Notes: generated by a model from the sequence alone, not told the origin. 64,000 nucleotides of DNA from Erwinia typographi (GCF_000773975.1 NZ_JRUQ01000007.1:36199-100198); one strand, 5' to 3'; counted from the first letter of the stretch, positions 19,513 to 28,938 are shown. Numbers and translations: made by a program.

Positions 19513-19677
19513 GTGAAACCGCTCGCATTTATTCTCGCCCTGGCGTGCTCCGCCGCCGTTCTTTCAGCCTGCGCTCCGCGTGACGATTTACACTCTGCTC
19601 CTCCGGCACCTCCCGGCGGTCAGCAGCCTGTGGGCGCGCCTGGTGGAGGCGGTCCGGTGGGTCAGCCTCAGGGCTGA
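19513..19677 (+). CDS. Small proline/glycine-rich lipoprotein
   Basis: A 54-codon gene starting at GTG with AAGGA at good spacing. The product has a short signal (Met-Lys-Pro then a hydrophobic Leu/Ala core) ending in the lipobox VLSAC, so Cys20 would be lipidated. The next residues APRDD do not place Asp directly at position +2, so the Lol system would send it to the outer membrane. The tail is a low-complexity Pro/Gly/Gln run without a domain. It has terminators on both sides, so it is a monocistronic unit. I do not recognise a named homologue. Confidence 0.75.
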   Translation: MKPLAFILALACSAAVLSACAPRDDLHSAPPAPPGGQQPVGAPGGGGPVGQPQG

Positions 19678-19700
19678 GCTGTTTTCTTCCAGCCAACAGC

Positions 19701-19733
19701 AAAAAAGCCGCCCTGTTCAGAGGCGGCTTTTTT
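19701..19733. terminator. Bidirectional terminator between the small lipoprotein gene and ycgN
   Basis: GCCGCC and GGCGGC form a 6-bp stem with a nine-base loop, extended by A6 on the left and T6 on the right, between convergent stops. Confidence 0.85.
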
Positions 19734-19738
19734 GCTTA

Positions 19739-20179
19739 TCAGCGGTGAGGCCGGTTGATAATGTGGTCTTCCCAGTCCCGCACTTCACTCTCCCGCACGG
19801 CAATGTGGCGTACCGAGATGCGCGCGGAATGCATTGCAGCCTTAGAGCCGCTGCGTAAAGGATGCCAGACCGGCAAATTTTTGCCTTCAGCCAGCATACG
19901 GTAAGCGCAGCTTGGCGGCAGCCAGGAGAACGTTGGCAGGTTCTCGCGCGTCAGCTTGATGCAGTCCTCTTCATACTCGAAGCGGCGCTCATAGTTGCGA
20001 CACTGGCAGGTTTTAATGTTTAGCTGGTTGCAGGCGACATTAGTGAAATAAATTTCATCCGTATCGGCATCCTGCAGCTTGTTAAGGCAGCACTGGCCAC
20101 AGCCGTCACACAAGGATTCCCATTCCTCATCACTCATTTGTTCCAGCGTTTTCCGCTGCCAGAAAGGGGTCTCAGTCAT
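19739..20179 (-). CDS. ycgN: UPF0260 cysteine-cluster protein YcgN
   Basis: Conserved small cytoplasmic protein with a YkgJ-type cysteine cluster, probably binding zinc or an iron-sulfur cluster; its reaction is unknown. The 146-residue product carries [11 protein letters not shown] near residues 23-33, CQCRNYERR near residues 57-65 and [11 protein letters not shown] near residue 71, all conserved in E. coli YcgN. It lies 64 bases downstream of ycgM on the same strand, likely co-transcribed. Confidence 0.92.
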   Translation of the reverse strand: MTETPFWQRKTLEQMSDEEWESLCDGCGQCCLNKLQDADTDEIYFTNVACNQLNIKTCQCRNYERRFEYEEDCIKLTRENLPTFSWLPPSCAYRMLAEGKNLPVWHPLRSGSKAAMHSARISVRHIAVRESEVRDWEDHIINRPHR

Positions 20180-20243
20180 GTTCGGCGTCCCGTTTTAGTA
20201 AAAGCCCGCACCTTATATCCAGTTCGGGCTTCAGATGCAAGCC

Positions 20244-20903
20244 TTACAGCACGCGGGTCGCCACGCCGTGACCGCCCAGCGACACTTCCAGAGTATCGCC
20301 AGAGGCCATTGGGCCCACGCCTTCCGGCGTCCCGGTCAGGATGATATCTCCGGCGCGCAGGGTGAAGAACTTGCTCATGTAGGCAATCAGCGGCAGAATT
20401 TTATGGATCATATCTTCGGTGCTGCCCTGCTGACGCACCTCGCCATTGACCACCAGCTTCAGCTCAACGTTCTGCGGATCGGCATCGAACTCGCCAGCCG
20501 GGATAAAACCGGATATTGGACAGGCGTTATCAAAACCTTTGGCTTTTTCCCACGGCTGCCCGGCCTTTTTACAGCCAGCCTGCACATCGCGCAGCGTCAG
20601 ATCCAGCGCAACGCCGTAGCCGGCAATCGCTTTAGCCACATGCTCTTCGGTCGCGTGCTTCAGGGTGGAGCCAATCAGCACGGCCAGCTCCACCTCATGG
20701 TGCACAGCGCCAAGATCTTTCGGGATCGACAAAGGCTGACGAATATCGCACAGCGCCGTTTCGGGCTTAATAAACAGCACCGGTTCGGACGGCGTGGCGC
20801 TGCCCATCTCTTTAATATGTTTGGCATAGTTACTGCCCACGCACACCACTTTGCTTACCGGATAGTCCAACAAAGCGCCCTGCCAGTTATGATGCTGATA
20901 CAT
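20244..20903 (-). CDS. ycgM: Fumarylacetoacetate hydrolase family protein YcgM
   Basis: Member of the FAH superfamily, whose small members act as acylpyruvases or oxaloacetate-handling enzymes. The 219-residue product (same as E. coli) shows YPVSKVVCVGSNYAKH at the N-terminus, the metal-binding pattern HHEVELAVLIG near residue 69 and DLTLRDVQ near residue 99, and GDIILTGTPEGVG near residue 188. It lies between a lytic transglycosylase gene and ycgN on the same strand. Confidence 0.93.
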   Translation of the reverse strand: MYQHHNWQGALLDYPVSKVVCVGSNYAKHIKEMGSATPSEPVLFIKPETALCDIRQPLSIPKDLGAVHHEVELAVLIGSTLKHATEEHVAKAIAGYGVALDLTLRDVQAGCKKAGQPWEKAKGFDNACPISGFIPAGEFDADPQNVELKLVVNGEVRQQGSTEDMIHKILPLIAYMSKFFTLRAGDIILTGTPEGVGPMASGDTLEVSLGGHGVATRVL

Positions 20904-20957
20904 ACTGTTCCCCTGCCTGCGTTGATGTGTAAGAGCCCGTGTGGGCCACTCGTTCCG

Positions 20958-22076
20958 TTATTGTGCTGCTGATGTTTGAGCCGTTTGTTGCTGAGCAATC
21001 GCGTCAGCCATCATGCCGATGCTGATGGCGAAATAATAAGACCGATTCCAGTGCATAATGGTGCGAAAATTGTCATAAACCATGAATGCCCGTCCCGGCA
21101 CGTCGTCAGGCAGGATAATCCAGGCCCGCTGACTGCTGTCCGGCAAGGCGCTGTCGCTGTTGAGACGGACGCCCAGCTTTTGCCATTCGCCGACGGTTTT
21201 CGCCTGCGCCTCTTTCAGGCCAGCCAGCTCCGGCGTAAAGTCCACCGGCAGCACCACCTCCCTTCCCCAGCTTTCACCTGGTTTCCAGCCTTCCTGCGCC
21301 AGGTAGTTAGCCGTAGAGGCAAATACGTCGTCCACGCTATTCCAGATATCAATGTTGCCGTCGCCGTCGCCATCTTTGCCATAGCGCAGAAAAGAGCTGG
21401 GCATAAACTGATTTTGCCCCATCGCGCCGGCCCAGGAACCTTTCATCTCGTCCGGCGCGATCTGCTGCTGTTGCATAATTCGCAATGCCGCAATCAATTC
21501 GTTAGTAAAGAACGCTTCGCGGCGGCCTTCAAACGCCAGCGTGGAGAGCGCCGAGATCACCTCTTCTCTGCCCTGAATTTTACCAAAGCTACTCTCCATC
21601 GCCCAAAGCGCAATGATATATTGCGACGGCACGCCGGACTGCTGGCTTATCGGCATCAGTTGCCCCTGATAGCGCTGTAAATTGTCACGTCCCTGCTGAA
21701 TTTTCTTATCGGGCATCACTTTGGCGAGGTAGTCGCTGAGGGTTATTTTCTGCTCCGGCTGGTTACGGTCAGACACAATGGCGCGATCGACAAAATGAAC
21801 GTCGGCAAAAGCGGCGGTCAACGTTGCCGGATCGATTCCCTGCCGGCTAGCCTGCGCTTTCAGCTGCTCAACATAGGCAGGAAACTGCGCCGGATCGCGC
21901 CCGGTGGTGGCCAGAGTGGCTTTGGCCGGCTGCTGAAGAAAACCGCCCTGAGCGGGGGCTGGAGCGGCAGGTTTCGCGGGGACGGGCGCTTCTGGCGCGG
22001 GAGCCGCGCTGTTTTTAGCGGCGCAGCCGGCCAGAATCAGGGAGAAAATAATGCTGCCGAGGGAGGTGAGCTTCAT
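20958..22076 (-). CDS. Lytic murein transglycosylase lipoprotein (MltB-like, SLT_2)
   Basis: Outer-membrane-anchored enzyme cleaving peptidoglycan between MurNAc and GlcNAc with 1,6-anhydro product formation. The 372-residue protein has a lipobox LAGC with Cys18, an Ala/Pro-rich linker at residues 20-50 that would span to the murein, and a family-3 (MltB-like) domain with the catalytic Glu161 in ALWAMESSFG, then GAMGQNQFMPSSF and DGDGNIDIWNSVDDVFAS. It is a paralogue of MltB rather than MltB itself by context. Position between ycgL and ycgM is not seen in E. coli K-12. Confidence 0.88.
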   Translation of the reverse strand: MKLTSLGSIIFSLILAGCAAKNSAAPAPEAPVPAKPAAPAPAQGGFLQQPAKATLATTGRDPAQFPAYVEQLKAQASRQGIDPATLTAAFADVHFVDRAIVSDRNQPEQKITLSDYLAKVMPDKKIQQGRDNLQRYQGQLMPISQQSGVPSQYIIALWAMESSFGKIQGREEVISALSTLAFEGRREAFFTNELIAALRIMQQQQIAPDEMKGSWAGAMGQNQFMPSSFLRYGKDGDGDGNIDIWNSVDDVFASTANYLAQEGWKPGESWGREVVLPVDFTPELAGLKEAQAKTVGEWQKLGVRLNSDSALPDSSQRAWIILPDDVPGRAFMVYDNFRTIMHWNRSYYFAISIGMMADAIAQQQTAQTSAAQ

Positions 22077-22174
22077 GCGGGCATCCTTTTGTTACCTGTG
22101 CCGCCACAATTTAAATCTAAAAGACTGGGCCCGTAGCGGCGTTATATTTTGCAGATGATTCCTAATTAGTTCTT

Positions 22175-22441
22175 CTACTCTTTTGCAAGATGAGTCTTAA
22201 GCAGACTTTCAACTGGAGGCGGAACCTGTAAATAATAGCCCTGCTCTTCGAGCATAGCTTTCACTTTCGTCAGGTCAGCGTTAGCCAGCTTCTTACTGCC
22301 GTCCAGCGGCAGCAGCATCGCCAGCTGCGGTTTTCCGAAGCCCTGCATCAGTTCGGCGGGAACGCGAGAGAAATCGTCTTTTTTTTCGACATAAAGATAA
22401 GTCTGGTCACGTTTGGGGCTTCTGTAGATCACACAAAACAT
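22175..22441 (-). CDS. ycgL: YcgL domain protein
   Basis: Small conserved gammaproteobacterial protein with the YcgL fold; function unknown. The 88-residue product starts MFCVIYRS and contains [19 protein letters not shown] and a C-terminal [12 protein letters not shown], nearly the same as E. coli YcgL. It is divergent from minC, the same arrangement as in E. coli, leaving 158 bases for both promoters. Confidence 0.93.
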   Translation of the reverse strand: MFCVIYRSPKRDQTYLYVEKKDDFSRVPAELMQGFGKPQLAMLLPLDGSKKLANADLTKVKAMLEEQGYYLQVPPPVESLLKTHLAKE

Positions 22442-22599
22442 ATTTTTTACTCGAATTAACCTGGATGGTGACTTGCCTGAATATAGTAGTAACTATAACA
22501 TGCTTGCAGAACTTCGGAATATTGTCCCAACTCGATTAAATGTCCTTTTACTGACATAATTTCGCTGGGATATGAAATAACAGGACTGAGCCGGGACAG

Positions 22600-23295
22600 A
22601 TGTCGCAAACGCCAATCGAGTTAAAAGGCAGTAGTTTTACTCTGTCTGTTGTGCACCTTCACCACGGCGACCCCGATGTGGTTCGTCAGGCGCTACAGGA
22701 TAAAGTCAATCAGGCCCCAGCCTTTCTGAAAAATGCCCCGGTAGTGCTCAACGTTGCCTCGCTGAGCAGTGAGGTCAACTGGCGTCTGATGCAACAGGCC
22801 ATCACCTCGACCGGGCTGCATATCGTTGGCGTTAGCGGCTGCAAAGACGAGGCGTTAAAACGCATCATCAGCCGGGCCGGGCTACCGCTGTTGTCGGAAG
22901 GGAAAGAGCAGAAAAAAGCCGTTGAGGTGATCGAACCGGTCAAGCCAGCGGCTGAGCCTCCGGCCTTCAAGACCCGCGTAATCAATACGCCGGTGCGCTC
23001 CGGCCAGCAGATTTATGCCAAAAACAGCGATTTGATCGTCACCAGCAGCGTCAGCGCCGGGGCAGAACTTATCGCCGACGGGAACATCCACATTTACGGC
23101 ATGATGCGTGGTCGCGCGCTGGCTGGCGCCAGTGGCGATCGCGAGTGCCAGATTTTTTGCACCAGCTTGTCAGCTGAATTGGTTTCCATCGCCGGTGAGT
23201 ACTGGATTATGGACCAAATTCCGGCCGATTTTTTTGGAAAGGCGTCACGCCTCTGCTTAAGAGACGGCGCAATGACTATACAGCCCCTGAACTGA
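22600..23295 (+). CDS. minC: Septum site-determining protein MinC
   Basis: Division inhibitor that antagonises FtsZ polymers and is carried to the membrane by MinD. The 231-residue product has the N-terminal FtsZ-inhibiting domain ([13 protein letters not shown]), a linker near residues 105-125, and the C-terminal beta-helix with [20 protein letters not shown] and the MinD-binding [10 protein letters not shown] near residue 170. First gene of minCDE. Confidence 0.97.
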   Translation: MSQTPIELKGSSFTLSVVHLHHGDPDVVRQALQDKVNQAPAFLKNAPVVLNVASLSSEVNWRLMQQAITSTGLHIVGVSGCKDEALKRIISRAGLPLLSEGKEQKKAVEVIEPVKPAAEPPAFKTRVINTPVRSGQQIYAKNSDLIVTSSVSAGAELIADGNIHIYGMMRGRALAGASGDRECQIFCTSLSAELVSIAGEYWIMDQIPADFFGKASRLCLRDGAMTIQPLN

Positions 23296-23337
23296 GCCAG
23301 GCTCACGAGCCCTTTCTTTTCTTAAGGAAATTATTTT

Positions 23338-24150
23338 ATGGCACGCATTATTGTTGTTACATCGGGTAAAGGAGGCGTGGGCAAGACCACGTCCAGCGCG
23401 GCCATCGCTACCGGTTTAGCCCAGAAGGGTAAAAAGACCGTCGTTATCGACTTCGATATCGGTTTGCGTAACCTCGATCTGATTATGGGTTGTGAGCGCC
23501 GCGTGGTGTACGATTTCGTGAACGTGATTCAGGGTGATGCCACGCTGAATCAGGCGTTGATTAAAGATAAGCGCACCGAGAACCTGTTTATTCTGCCTGC
23601 GTCGCAGACCCGTGACAAAGATGCGCTGACCCGCGAAGGCGTTGAGAAAGTTCTCGACGATCTTGGCAAGATGGACTTTGATTTTATCGTCTGCGATTCG
23701 CCTGCGGGCATCGAAACCGGCGCGCTGATGGCGCTCTACTTCGCCGATGAAGCCATCATCACCACTAACCCGGAAGTCTCTTCCGTGCGTGACTCAGACC
23801 GTATCCTCGGCATCCTGTCTTCCAAATCCCGCCGGGCGGAAAATGGGCAGGACCCGATTAAAGAGCATCTGCTGCTGACTCGCTACAATCCGGGCCGCGT
23901 AAGCCGTGGCGATATGCTGAGCATGGAAGACGTGCTGGAGATTCTGCGTATTCCGCTGGCTGGCGTCATCCCTGAAGATCAGTCGGTGCTGCGCGCCTCT
24001 AACCAGGGTGAGCCGGTGATCCTGGACAATGAGTCCGACGCGGGCAAAGCCTATTCCGATACCGTTGACCGTATTCTCGGTGAAGAACGTCCCTTCCGCT
24101 TCATTGAAGAAGAGAAGAAGGGTTTTCTGAAACGCCTGTTTGGGGGATAA
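23338..24150 (+). CDS. minD: Septum site-determining ATPase MinD
   Basis: Membrane-cycling ParA/MinD-type ATPase that recruits MinC and is displaced by MinE. The 270-residue product has the deviant Walker A KGGVGKT at residues 11-17, DFDIGLRNLD near residue 38, FDFIVCDSPAGIE near residue 113, and a C-terminal amphipathic helix KKGFLKRLFGG for membrane binding. AAGGAAATTATTTT precedes the ATG. Second gene of the operon, three bases before minE. Confidence 0.98.
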   Translation: MARIIVVTSGKGGVGKTTSSAAIATGLAQKGKKTVVIDFDIGLRNLDLIMGCERRVVYDFVNVIQGDATLNQALIKDKRTENLFILPASQTRDKDALTREGVEKVLDDLGKMDFDFIVCDSPAGIETGALMALYFADEAIITTNPEVSSVRDSDRILGILSSKSRRAENGQDPIKEHLLLTRYNPGRVSRGDMLSMEDVLEILRIPLAGVIPEDQSVLRASNQGEPVILDNESDAGKAYSDTVDRILGEERPFRFIEEEKKGFLKRLFGG

Positions 24151-24153
24151 ACC

Positions 24154-24423
24154 ATGGCCTTACTCGATTTCTTTTTATCCCGGAAAAAACCGACAGCCAA
24201 TATAGCCAAGGAGCGGCTGCAAATTATTGTGGCAGAACGCAGGAGGGGCGACAGTGAGCCCCACTATCTGCCGCAGCTGAAGAAGGATCTTCTGGAGGTG
24301 ATTTGCAAATACGTGAAAATTGATCCAGAAATGCTGAGCGTTAAGCTGGATCAAAAGGATGATGACATTTCGATTCTGGAGCTCAACGTGACGCTTCCGG
24401 AGGCAGAAGAAACGCCTAAATGA
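24154..24423 (+). CDS. minE: Cell division topological specificity factor MinE
   Basis: MinE drives pole-to-pole oscillation by stimulating MinD ATPase and restricts MinCD to the poles. The 89-residue product has the membrane-targeting N-terminus [12 protein letters not shown], the anti-MinCD helix around [16 protein letters not shown], and the dimerisation domain to LELNVTLPE. It starts three bases after minD and ends the operon. Confidence 0.97.
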   Translation: MALLDFFLSRKKPTANIAKERLQIIVAERRRGDSEPHYLPQLKKDLLEVICKYVKIDPEMLSVKLDQKDDDISILELNVTLPEAEETPK

Positions 24424-24439
24424 TCCTCTCCTGCGCCTG

Positions 24440-24470
24440 TTTTTCCCCTGCTTGCTGAGCAGGGGAAAAA
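24440..24470. other. Hairpin between convergent minE and rnd
   Basis: TTTTTCCCCTGC and its exact complement form a 12-bp stem with a seven-base loop. The T-run is on the 5' arm and the A-run on the 3' arm on both strands, the reverse of a canonical terminator, so no free U-tract trails the stem. Confidence 0.7.
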
Positions 24471-24473
24471 CCT

Positions 24474-25595
24474 TCAGTACGCCTTCAGGATCGCTTCGAT
24501 GCCGTCGTGAAGCAGTTCACCCCGCCAGCCGTCTATCAGCTCAGGCTTTCTGTCCGCCGGTTTAAGCCGCCAGTGCCAGCTCAGCAGCTGATTGATTTGC
24601 CGACGTGAAGCCAGCAATTCCTGGCTGACGCCCTCTTTCTCCGCGACTTCGGCCATCAGCGCCTTCAGCTCTTTAAATACTTTCTTATATTCCGGGTTAT
24701 CTATCAGGTTAGCCAGCGGCTCCGGCAGCTCGCTCTCTTCCAGCGTCTCTGCCTGGGCGACCATCGCCACCAGCGCTTTACCGTGGAAACGAATCTCCTG
24801 TCCGGCCAGACCTAATTGATCCAGCTCGCCCAGTGAACCAGGCATGTAGCGCGCCACCTTCCACAGATTCTCTTCCCGCACCACGAAATTCACCGCCATG
24901 TCTTTTTCGCGAGCCAGCTCCAGCCGCCAGGCGGCCAGCAGGCGCAGAGCCGCCAGCTGGCGCGGTTTCAGCTGCCATGCATTGGTGATATCGCGCCAGG
25001 CGTCTTCGGGCGCTACCACCCGCTGACGACGCTGGCATAGCAGGCTGCACTCATTCAACGCGGCCGGGAGTTTGCCCGACGCTTGTGCCTCAGCCATCAG
25101 CTTGTGGGCAATCGGCAGCAGGTAGAGCACGTCGGCGGCGGCATACTGGCACTGTTTTTCCGTCAGCGGACGGGCGAGCCAGTCAGTGCGGGATTCGCTT
25201 TTATCCAGCGCAATGCCGGTGAAGGATTCGACGATAGTGGCAAATCCACAGGAGAGAGGTCGGCCGGTAAACGCCGCCAGAATTTGCGTATCGATCATTG
25301 GCAGCGGCAGCACGCCGAATTCGTGCAGAAACACTTCTAAATCTTCACTGCCAGCGTGCAGAAACTTGATCACCTGTTCATCCAGCAGCAGATCGCGGAA
25401 CGGCGTCCATTCACTGATTGGCAAGGGATCGATGAGCGCAATCTGCTCTCCGTCATACAGCTGGATCAGCCCAAGGCCGGGATAGTAGGTGCGGGTTCTG
25501 ACGAATTCGGTATCCAGCGCCAGTGCCGGAACCTGACGGGCGCGGTGACAAAGGTCAGCCAGCGCCTCGTTGGTAGTTATCATGGTGTAATTCAA
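24474..25595 (-). CDS. rnd: Ribonuclease D
   Basis: 3'-5' exoribonuclease of the DEDD family acting in tRNA 3' maturation. The 373-residue product (E. coli 375) has Exo I ALDTEFVRTRTY with Asp28 and Glu30, Exo II FLHAGSEDLEVF near residue 80, Exo III QCQYAAADVLYLLP near residue 150, and two HRDC domains. The start is TTG with GAGAGGA at good spacing, giving Met-Asn-Tyr-Thr-Met; the E. coli gene also starts at UUG and this limits its expression. It follows fadD, separated by a hairpin. Confidence 0.95.
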   Translation of the reverse strand: MNYTMITTNEALADLCHRARQVPALALDTEFVRTRTYYPGLGLIQLYDGEQIALIDPLPISEWTPFRDLLLDEQVIKFLHAGSEDLEVFLHEFGVLPLPMIDTQILAAFTGRPLSCGFATIVESFTGIALDKSESRTDWLARPLTEKQCQYAAADVLYLLPIAHKLMAEAQASGKLPAALNECSLLCQRRQRVVAPEDAWRDITNAWQLKPRQLAALRLLAAWRLELAREKDMAVNFVVREENLWKVARYMPGSLGELDQLGLAGQEIRFHGKALVAMVAQAETLEESELPEPLANLIDNPEYKKVFKELKALMAEVAEKEGVSQELLASRRQINQLLSWHWRLKPADRKPELIDGWRGELLHDGIEAILKAY

Positions 25596-25640
25596 AATGG
25601 TCCTCTCGCTGCGGCGTTTCGCGCCTCAGTGTCATCTCAA

Positions 25641-25667
25641 TAAAAACGCCGGCTTGACCGGCGTTTT
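25641..25667 (-). terminator. Terminator between fadD and rnd
   Basis: AAAACGCCGG and CCGGCGTTTT form a 10-bp stem with the loop CTTGA, with a further T-rich tail on the minus strand, 26 bases after the fadD stop. Confidence 0.8.
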
Positions 25668-25693
25668 AGCGTTCTCAGAAAGCATCGGCGGAA

Positions 25694-27376
25694 TCAGCTG
25701 GCTTTGGCCGATTTTATCGCCTCATCACGCAGCTCACGGCGAAGAATTTTGCCAACGTTAGTTTTCGGTAACTCTTCGCGAAACTCAACAATTTTAGGAA
25801 TTTTATAGCCGGTAAGATGCTTTTTACAGTGGGCGATTAGCTCGTCTTTAGTCAGCGAAGCGTCTTTTTTCACCACGCAGATTTTTACCACTTCTCCCAC
25901 CACCTCACTGGGCACGCCGATCGCCGCCGCTTCGCGCACTTTGGGATGCAGCATCAGCACGTCTTCAATTTCATTAGGATACACGTTAAAGCCCGACACC
26001 AGAATCATGTCTTTTTTTCGGTCGACGATGCGGATAAACCCTTCGTGGTCAACGGTAACAATATCACCGCTTCTAAGCCATCCATTTTTCAACACTTCAT
26101 CCGTCGCGTCAGGCCTTTGCCAGTAGCCCAGCATCACCTGCGGCCCTTTGATGCACAGTTCGCCCGGCTCACCTTCCGGCACGTCGTTGCCTTCGTCATC
26201 CACCAGCTTAATGTCGGTAGAGGGAACCGGCAATCCGATGCTGCCGCTGTGGTAGCGAATATCATAAGGGTTGACTGAAACCAGCGGTGAACATTCGGTC
26301 AGGCCATACCCTTCCAGCAGATAGTGGCCGGTCAGCTTTTCCCAGCGTTCAGCAACGGCTTTCTGCACCGCCATCCCGCCGCCGGCAGAGAGGCTGAGGC
26401 TGGAGAAGTCGAGCTTCTGGAAATCTTTATCGTTGAGCAGCGCGTTAAACAGCGTGTTAACGCCGGTAATGGCGGTAAAACGCACCTTCGACAGCTCTTT
26501 GACCAGCCCGGGAATATCTCGAGGGTTGGTGATCAGCAGATTGGCTCCGCCGAGGTCGATAAACAGCAGGCAGTTCACCGTGAGTGCAAAGATATGGTAA
26601 AGCGGCAGCGCCGTAACCACAGTTTCCTTGCCATCCTTCAGCAGCGAGCCGTAGGTAGCTTTGGTCTGTTCGAGGTTAGCCTGCATGTTGCGGTGAGTTA
26701 GCATCGCCCCTTTCGCCACGCCGGTGGTTCCACCGGTGTACTGAAGGAAGGCCAGGTCATCATTAATGATGTCCGGTCGTACATACTGCATACGGTAGCC
26801 CTGATGGAGCGCGCTGCGAAACGAGATTGCATCCGGTAAATGGTATTTCGGCACCATCCGTTTGATGTACTTCACCACAAAATTGACCAGCGTCGCCTTT
26901 GCCGGGGCCAGCTGATCGCCCAGCCGGGTGAGAATAACGTGCTTCACCTGGGTTTTGGCTACCACTTTTTCCAGCGTATGGGCGAAGTTAGAGACGATCA
27001 CAATTGCGCTGGCGCCGCTGTCGTTGAGCTGGTGCTCCAGCTCACGCGGGGTATAAAGAGGATTGACGTTAACCACGATCATTCCCGCCCGCAAAATACC
27101 AAACAGCGCGATGGGGTACTGCAACAGATTCGGCATCATCAGCGCCACGCGGTCGCCTTTTTTCAGACCCAGCCCTTGCTGCAGATAGGCGGCGAACGCC
27201 CTGCTGCGCTCTTCAAGCTTACGATAGGTCATTGCCTGCCCCATATTCATGAAGGCGGGCTGATCGGCGTAGCGTTTGGCGGCCTGTTCAAAAAGATCTA
27301 TCAACGAAGAGTAGCGGTCAGCACTGATCTCTGCCGGAACGTCTGCCGGATAGCGGTTTAACCAAACCTTATTCAA
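25694..27376 (-). CDS. fadD: Long-chain fatty acid-CoA ligase FadD
   Basis: Membrane-associated acyl-CoA synthetase that activates exogenous long-chain fatty acids during uptake. From the TTG start the product is 560 residues (E. coli 561), beginning Met-Asn-Lys-Val-Trp-Leu-Asn-Arg-Tyr as in E. coli; GAGGTG lies six bases upstream. An in-frame ATG 17 codons earlier is rejected because it has no ribosome site and no homology. The ATP/AMP motif [16 protein letters not shown] is near residue 213, [10 protein letters not shown] near residue 355 and the FACS motif with NGWLRSGDI near residue 430. A FadR operator sits in its promoter. Confidence 0.96.
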   Translation of the reverse strand: MNKVWLNRYPADVPAEISADRYSSLIDLFEQAAKRYADQPAFMNMGQAMTYRKLEERSRAFAAYLQQGLGLKKGDRVALMMPNLLQYPIALFGILRAGMIVVNVNPLYTPRELEHQLNDSGASAIVIVSNFAHTLEKVVAKTQVKHVILTRLGDQLAPAKATLVNFVVKYIKRMVPKYHLPDAISFRSALHQGYRMQYVRPDIINDDLAFLQYTGGTTGVAKGAMLTHRNMQANLEQTKATYGSLLKDGKETVVTALPLYHIFALTVNCLLFIDLGGANLLITNPRDIPGLVKELSKVRFTAITGVNTLFNALLNDKDFQKLDFSSLSLSAGGGMAVQKAVAERWEKLTGHYLLEGYGLTECSPLVSVNPYDIRYHSGSIGLPVPSTDIKLVDDEGNDVPEGEPGELCIKGPQVMLGYWQRPDATDEVLKNGWLRSGDIVTVDHEGFIRIVDRKKDMILVSGFNVYPNEIEDVLMLHPKVREAAAIGVPSEVVGEVVKICVVKKDASLTKDELIAHCKKHLTGYKIPKIVEFREELPKTNVGKILRRELRDEAIKSAKAS

Positions 27377-27444
27377 GGAAACACCTCGGAAAGTCGTATT
27401 CGTTGTCATGGGCTGCAACCGTCGCATGTTTTTAACATTATTTT

Positions 27445-27461
27445 AACTCAGCGTACCAGTT
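27445..27461 (-). promoter_or_regulatory. FadR operator in the fadD promoter
   Basis: On the minus strand AACTGGTACGCTGAGTT matches the FadR consensus AGCTGGTCCGACNTGTT at 12 of 16 fixed positions. It fills the spacer between a weak -35 (CTGAGC) and a TAAAAT -10 at 17-base spacing, the right place for repression. fadR is encoded in the same window. Confidence 0.6.
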
Positions 27462-27526
27462 TGCTCAGTTCTCTGTTTTGAGGTTGCGAAGCCCATCACT
27501 AAATTAATTTTGTCCCAACTGGAACA

Positions 27527-27564
27527 ATAAAAAACGACCCGAGGACAAAGAGTCACCGGGTCGT
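27527..27564 (-). terminator. Terminator after yeaY
   Basis: ACGACCCG and CGGGTCGT form an 8-bp stem with a 15-base loop followed on the minus strand by six T residues, 20 bases after the yeaY stop. Confidence 0.75.
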
Positions 27565-27583
27565 CAATAAGCATAACGTGTCA

Positions 27584-28180
27584 CTATTCAGTCAGGATGG
27601 TTTGTACCTGAGCTGGCCCGCTGTTGTAATAGCCAAACGGCGGAGGTCCCCAGTATCCGCCACCGTGTCGACCGCGCGGCGGGCCGTACCAAATCCACGG
27701 ATCGATAGGTTGGTTAGGCGAGACAATTTGCTGGGTCAGATGCCAGCGCTGGTAGCCGGTCACCTCAACGGTGACAAAATTGTAGGACGCCTGGCCAACC
27801 GTACCCTTCTCGGTGCCTTTTATCGGCCCGACAACGGTAACAATTTGGTTATTAAAATCGATCGGGTCCACGAAGCCTTTAATGTCAGCATAAATGCGCC
27901 CAATCGACGGCGTGCCTAACCGCGGCCTTGCGGTATCATCAAGGCTCTGCGCGGCGATCTCCAGCCGGGTCATGCCATCTTTATTCACCACTTTGACCAC
28001 CTTGCCGCCAAAGCGCGACTCCTGACCAACGTACAGCTGCGGGGCGTTCAGCACCCGAACTAAATCCTGCTGTGGCGTAGGGGATGAACCTTTCACCGAA
28101 TCCGGCACGCTGATACAGCCGGAAAGCAGCGCCGAGGCCAGTAACAGACTACCTAACTGCAACAAAACACGTTTACGCAT
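27584..28180 (-). CDS. yeaY: Slp-family outer-membrane lipoprotein YeaY
   Basis: Member of the Slp family of starvation- and sigma-E-linked lipoproteins; exact role unknown. The 198-residue product (E. coli 193) has a signal peptide with lipobox LLSGC, Cys22, then [17 protein letters not shown], a beta-rich core, and a Pro/Gly/Tyr-rich C-terminal tail ([19 protein letters not shown]) unusual in composition. It lies 56 bases downstream of tsaB on the same strand. Confidence 0.92.
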   Translation of the reverse strand: MRKRVLLQLGSLLLASALLSGCISVPDSVKGSSPTPQQDLVRVLNAPQLYVGQESRFGGKVVKVVNKDGMTRLEIAAQSLDDTARPRLGTPSIGRIYADIKGFVDPIDFNNQIVTVVGPIKGTEKGTVGQASYNFVTVEVTGYQRWHLTQQIVSPNQPIDPWIWYGPPRGRHGGGYWGPPPFGYYNSGPAQVQTILTE

Positions 28181-28236
28181 AAAGTTCTCCAGGATACTGA
28201 TTACTCAGACTGCTTCCTTGTTAAATAGTTGCTGAG

Positions 28237-28938
28237 TTACTCGCGACCAGGCAATTTTTTCCAGGCCACCGTGTTTCTGAGGTAGGTAGGTTCAGCCTTC
28301 TCTACCGCCACCGCGCGTCCTTCAGCCCAGGCCGTGGCCGCCAGCGGCAGCATATCTTCGGCGCAGGGCAGCTCTACCTCGGTGACCTGCAACTCAGGGC
28401 CTGCCGACTCAACCAGCTGCGGCCAGGCTTTCCAGCCGGTTCCAACCGTCGCCCACTCGCCCGTTAACGCCGCCATTCTGGCCTGAGCCGCTTCAGGCGT
28501 CAGCACCGCTTCGGTCTCTTCACCCTGCCAGCGCCCCTGCTCGTCGCGCTGATACTCCGCCCAATAAACTTCGCCCATGCGGGCATCAATGGCGGCCAGC
28601 ACGCGGGTGGCGCCCCGCAAACGCCAGGCGCTCTGCGCCATCGTTTTCAGCGTAGAGACACCGACCAGCGGCAGCCCGGCGCCCAGGGCCAGTCCCTGAG
28701 CGATGCCGATACCGATACGCACGCCGGTAAAGCTGCCCGGCCCCTGACCAAATGCCAGCGCGTTCAGCTCGCTCAGCGTGATTTTTTCCTGCTGAAGCAG
28801 AGTCTGCACCATCGGCAAAATACGCTGCGTGTGCTCACGGGCACAGAGCTCAAAGTGGGCCGTGACGTTACCGTCGTTCAGCAGCGCAACTGAGCAGGCT
28901 TCCGTAGCCGTATCAATCGCTAAAATACGCGTAGACAT
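28237..28938 (-). CDS. tsaB: tRNA threonylcarbamoyladenosine biosynthesis protein TsaB
   Basis: Partner of TsaD in forming t6A37 on ANN-decoding tRNAs, an essential modification. The 233-residue product (E. coli 231) has the ASKHA-fold start [26 protein letters not shown] near residue 35 and the conserved [16 protein letters not shown] near residue 67. Start Met-Ser-Thr-Arg is chosen over an ATG 15 codons upstream because AGAGGTG precedes it and the family starts here. yoaA, tsaB and yeaY read in one direction. Confidence 0.95.
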   Translation of the reverse strand: MSTRILAIDTATEACSVALLNDGNVTAHFELCAREHTQRILPMVQTLLQQEKITLSELNALAFGQGPGSFTGVRIGIGIAQGLALGAGLPLVGVSTLKTMAQSAWRLRGATRVLAAIDARMGEVYWAEYQRDEQGRWQGEETEAVLTPEAAQARMAALTGEWATVGTGWKAWPQLVESAGPELQVTEVELPCAEDMLPLAATAWAEGRAVAVEKAEPTYLRNTVAWKKLPGRE

